From the NCBI GenBank assembly GCA_014871385.1, contig CM026431.1, forward strand, positions 15,169,118-15,233,117: a stretch of 64,000 bases of DNA, given 5' to 3'. Both the position numbers and the translations under genes were made by a program. Shown here piece by piece: positions 61,695 to 64,000 of this stretch; position 1 is the stretch's first letter; every line of letters starts with the position of its first letter. This DNA is from Ceratodon purpureus. Taxonomy: Eukaryota; Streptophyta; Bryopsida; Pseudoditrichales; Ditrichaceae. The notes beneath the pieces are model-generated. The model searched no databases, was not told where the DNA came from, and worked only from the letters and a program-made list of their open reading frames with translations.

Positions 61695-62656
61695 ATGTTA
61701 GAAATTGATATTATCATGAAATTGTAATGGAGTTCGAAAGCAGTTGATTAGTCTATTGTTAGCCATTTTCACTTATTAACACCTCTACCTTACAAGTGCA
61801 TTATGATATTCAATTCCTTGGTCTTCAAACTCTATAGTATAAACATATTATATATAAAGATTTAAAATTAAAACCGTACATGTTGATTTCCAGGTGCTGT
61901 CAAGTACTCACCACTTCAGCATAAAGACCCCTATGAGTGAAGTCCTAAGGACCCAGATGACCTAAACCCGAACATGACATCCCAAACATGAGATCACAAA
62001 CATGGCTGCCTTGCAACGACACTAGAATTGGCAGAAAAGGCAGCCAATCCCCCCAAAATGCTGTGGATGGTGGACTCGCATATCACATCTCTCACAACAC
62101 CTTGTGTGGAGACACCGGCACCGTAACCCACACTCCAGAAAACTCACTCACTCCCCAAACTCATCACCCACCCATCCCCAATTCCCACCCCCACCTTGAA
62201 GACACACATTGACAACTGCAACACCACATTCACATTCACAAGGATGTGTGGGGATGCCAATTACACATCAAACCAACAGATTGCTTCACTGATTGACTGA
62301 TTGCACATGATATGCCAATCTCACTGTCAAGCTCACAGTCCTAGGTTTGGATGGCTATGTCATTGCTACTCCTGTATCAAGTTAATGAAATTCCCACACT
62401 CTCATTGTGAATCAGATTTCTCACTGTGGCTAGTGAAGTGGGAAAACTCTTATCTAGGTTTTTCATCAATTTGTTACAAGGATTTCTGGGGAGTTGATTC
62501 CTGCAAGTGAATTGGGTTTGGTGGGACGGTGAAGATGTGGTTTCTGAATTGGTGAGGAGGAGTTTTGGATTCATGGTGGAAGGGTAGAGAGGATGAGAGT
62601 TTTGGGGTAGGAAGTGGGGTGATTTGTTGGGTTTCGGATATGGGAGGGGGGAGAGC
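61695..62656. other. spacer and probable promoter of the next gene
   Basis: No recognised gene. An ACC/CCCA-rich stretch lies at 62110-62210. The last part probably holds the promoter and 5' untranslated region of the plus-strand gene starting near 62657. Confidence 0.5.
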
Positions 62657-63919
62657 ATGGTGGCAGTACTAGGCAGCGAGAAATGGGTTGCCTCTGCGGT
62701 GCTCGTCCACAGGCATCCCTGTGTGGGAATTCGAAGTGGGCCTGGAGAGGAGAGGAAGCAGAGGATACCATACCCCGTGGCACGGTTCGGATTGGAGTTG
62801 CGGGGTGATGGCCCGAGCTGCAGAAACGCCGAATTGAGGAGGGGCCAGTGCGCCATGGCGGGGTCGACTTCGGTGAACGGGTTTCATTCCAGCTCGCTGG
62901 TGCAGAGGGATGGGAGAATCGCCCCGTCGGGGTTTTTTGGGGGAGATGGTAGTGGGGTTCGGGGAGGGAGCTACGCGAGCTGCAGGCGGCTCAGGATTAG
63001 GAAGCGCGTGGTGAATCATGAGGGCGCGTCAGCTGGATTCATGTGCTATGGCGATGATGGGACGAGCAACGTCAGGGTTCCGAGGGCGCGCGCGGTTGAA
63101 TCCTTGGAGACTGCTTCACCAGGTATTGATTTTGCTCCCTCTGGTTTTGGTGCGATGCTTGCACTGCTGTTGAAAGCGCTACTAGTGTGTTCGTCTCCCC
63201 AATTTGAATCGTTGCAGTTATTAGCCATGAAGAATTGCACTGGGATGGGATGCAAGAATTGAGCTCTGGCGAGGGAACCCTAATTTGTTCAGGGTTAGAT
63301 GGGAAGAGTGTGAATTAGGACGTTGATATATGATCTGTTGACAGATTCGAGTTGGGACGACGCACGGCCTGAAGTACAGTCGAGGGGAGATATGAGTAGT
63401 ACACGGCGGAGGAGGAGTTCGAACGGGAAAGTAGCGTCACGGCATGTACAGCAGCTGGCTCAAAGGCTGGGTGAATTTGCGTCGCAGCCTGGAGTTCAGG
63501 CCAGAGAAGATTCTGCTTCAACGGAGGAAGCAGATGAGCCTGGGCATCGGACAGGAGAAGACGTCAAGGTCACACTTCAAAGAGTACTTGAAGCTCGTGC
63601 TCTTCTGGCGAACAAGCTGGAACAGGATGCCGCGACTTCAACTTCTTTGGGGACTGTTCAAGAGGACGTTAGCACGAAGAACACAATCAATATGGCACGC
63701 GAGGTTTTGGCAGGGTTTAGGAAAGTGGGAGTAGAGAATGGTCGAGTACCGGAAGAGAGCACAGTGGATGATGGGAATGGGGTGCAGGATTGGAGTGCAA
63801 GCCTGATACGCAGTGGATTTCCGAAACCATTGACTGCTAAAGGAAGTCTGTGGAGACGAGACCTTGGGACTGTGCATGATTTGCACGGTTTGACTGATCA
63901 ACCTGATAGTGTCCGGAAG
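62657..63919 (+). CDS. 5' part of an unrecognised gene, possibly plastid-targeted
   Basis: Exon 1 (62657-63122) and exon 2 (63345-63919) join in phase (CCA G / AT TCG) across a GT-AG intron. A further donor at 63920 leads out of the window, so the 3' end is missing. ATG is possible at 62657 or at 62855; the second has the better context (GCGCCATGGCG). The first 150 residues are rich in Ser, Arg, Gly and Ala and poor in acids, like a chloroplast transit peptide. Exon 2 starts DSSWDDARPEVQSRGDMSST and then has Gln/Leu/Ala-rich helices (RHVQQLAQRLGEF, LQRVLEARALLANKLEQDA, INMAREVLAGFRKVG) suggestive of coiled coil. I cannot name the family. Divergent to HCF136 with about 2 kb between. Confidence 0.6.
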
Positions 63920-64000
63920 GTTGGTTTGTGATTTCTGGGTGCTGTGTTGTTGTCTGAGCTTATGTGGTTTGTGCTGGGTTTTTTCCAAGGTTTAGTATTC
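63920..64000 (+). other. intron running off the window
   Basis: Begins GTTGGTTTGTG after the second exon of the preceding gene. No acceptor lies before the window ends. Confidence 0.5.

Overview
The window looks like nuclear DNA of a land plant, probably a bryophyte. Genes have GT-AG introns and lie in very AT-rich spacers. One intact gene encodes the thylakoid-lumen assembly factor HCF136. The transposons (CACTA, Ty3/Gypsy with plant-type extras, MITEs) are of plant kinds. The bryophyte assignment is inference from base composition and protein flavour only.

Layout. 1-1025: 3' end of an unrecognised spliced gene. 1.0-11.4 kb: AT-rich, gene-poor, with several small tandem repeats and one GC-richer island at 8.5-9.1 kb. 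11.4-14.9 kb: a 3.5 kb DNA transposon bounded by heptamer-repeat inverted ends and a 10-bp direct repeat. 15.2-17.5 kb: two MITE-like elements around a degenerate minisatellite. 17.8-18.16 and 46.6-47.5 kb: the two halves of a duplicated segment that carries the 3' end of HCF136. They are split by one very large CACTA transposon (18162-46615, 3-bp target duplication CCT). The unsplit sister segment is at 56.4-57.7 kb and shows the empty site.

The CACTA element (about 28.5 kb) holds a TNPA-like gene on the minus strand, a divergently transcribed TNP2 transposase gene on the plus strand, and two apparently captured host gene pieces. One is a 187-codon open gene resembling the second BRCT domain of plant DNA ligase IV. 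The other is a 367-codon open piece of the splicing factor PRP8 covering its C-terminal Jab1/MPN domain. A young-looking 9.2 kb Ty3/Gypsy LTR retrotransposon sits at the 3' splice site of a TNP2 intron. A 0.92 kb TTAA-flanked MITE lies near the right end, and its sister copy is at 52.9-53.9 kb.

47.5-56.4 kb is a graveyard: LTR fossils, two long hairpins, and fragments of GCR1-like and TAM41-like genes. 57.4-60.7 kb (minus) is the nine-exon HCF136 gene. 61.5 kb is a TCTA microsatellite. 62.7-64 kb (plus) begins an unrecognised gene with a possible plastid-targeting N terminus, cut by the window edge.

The most notable feature is the CACTA element carrying open, spliceable pieces of a double-strand-break ligase and of the spliceosome core. 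All homology statements are from recognition by eye, without database searches.
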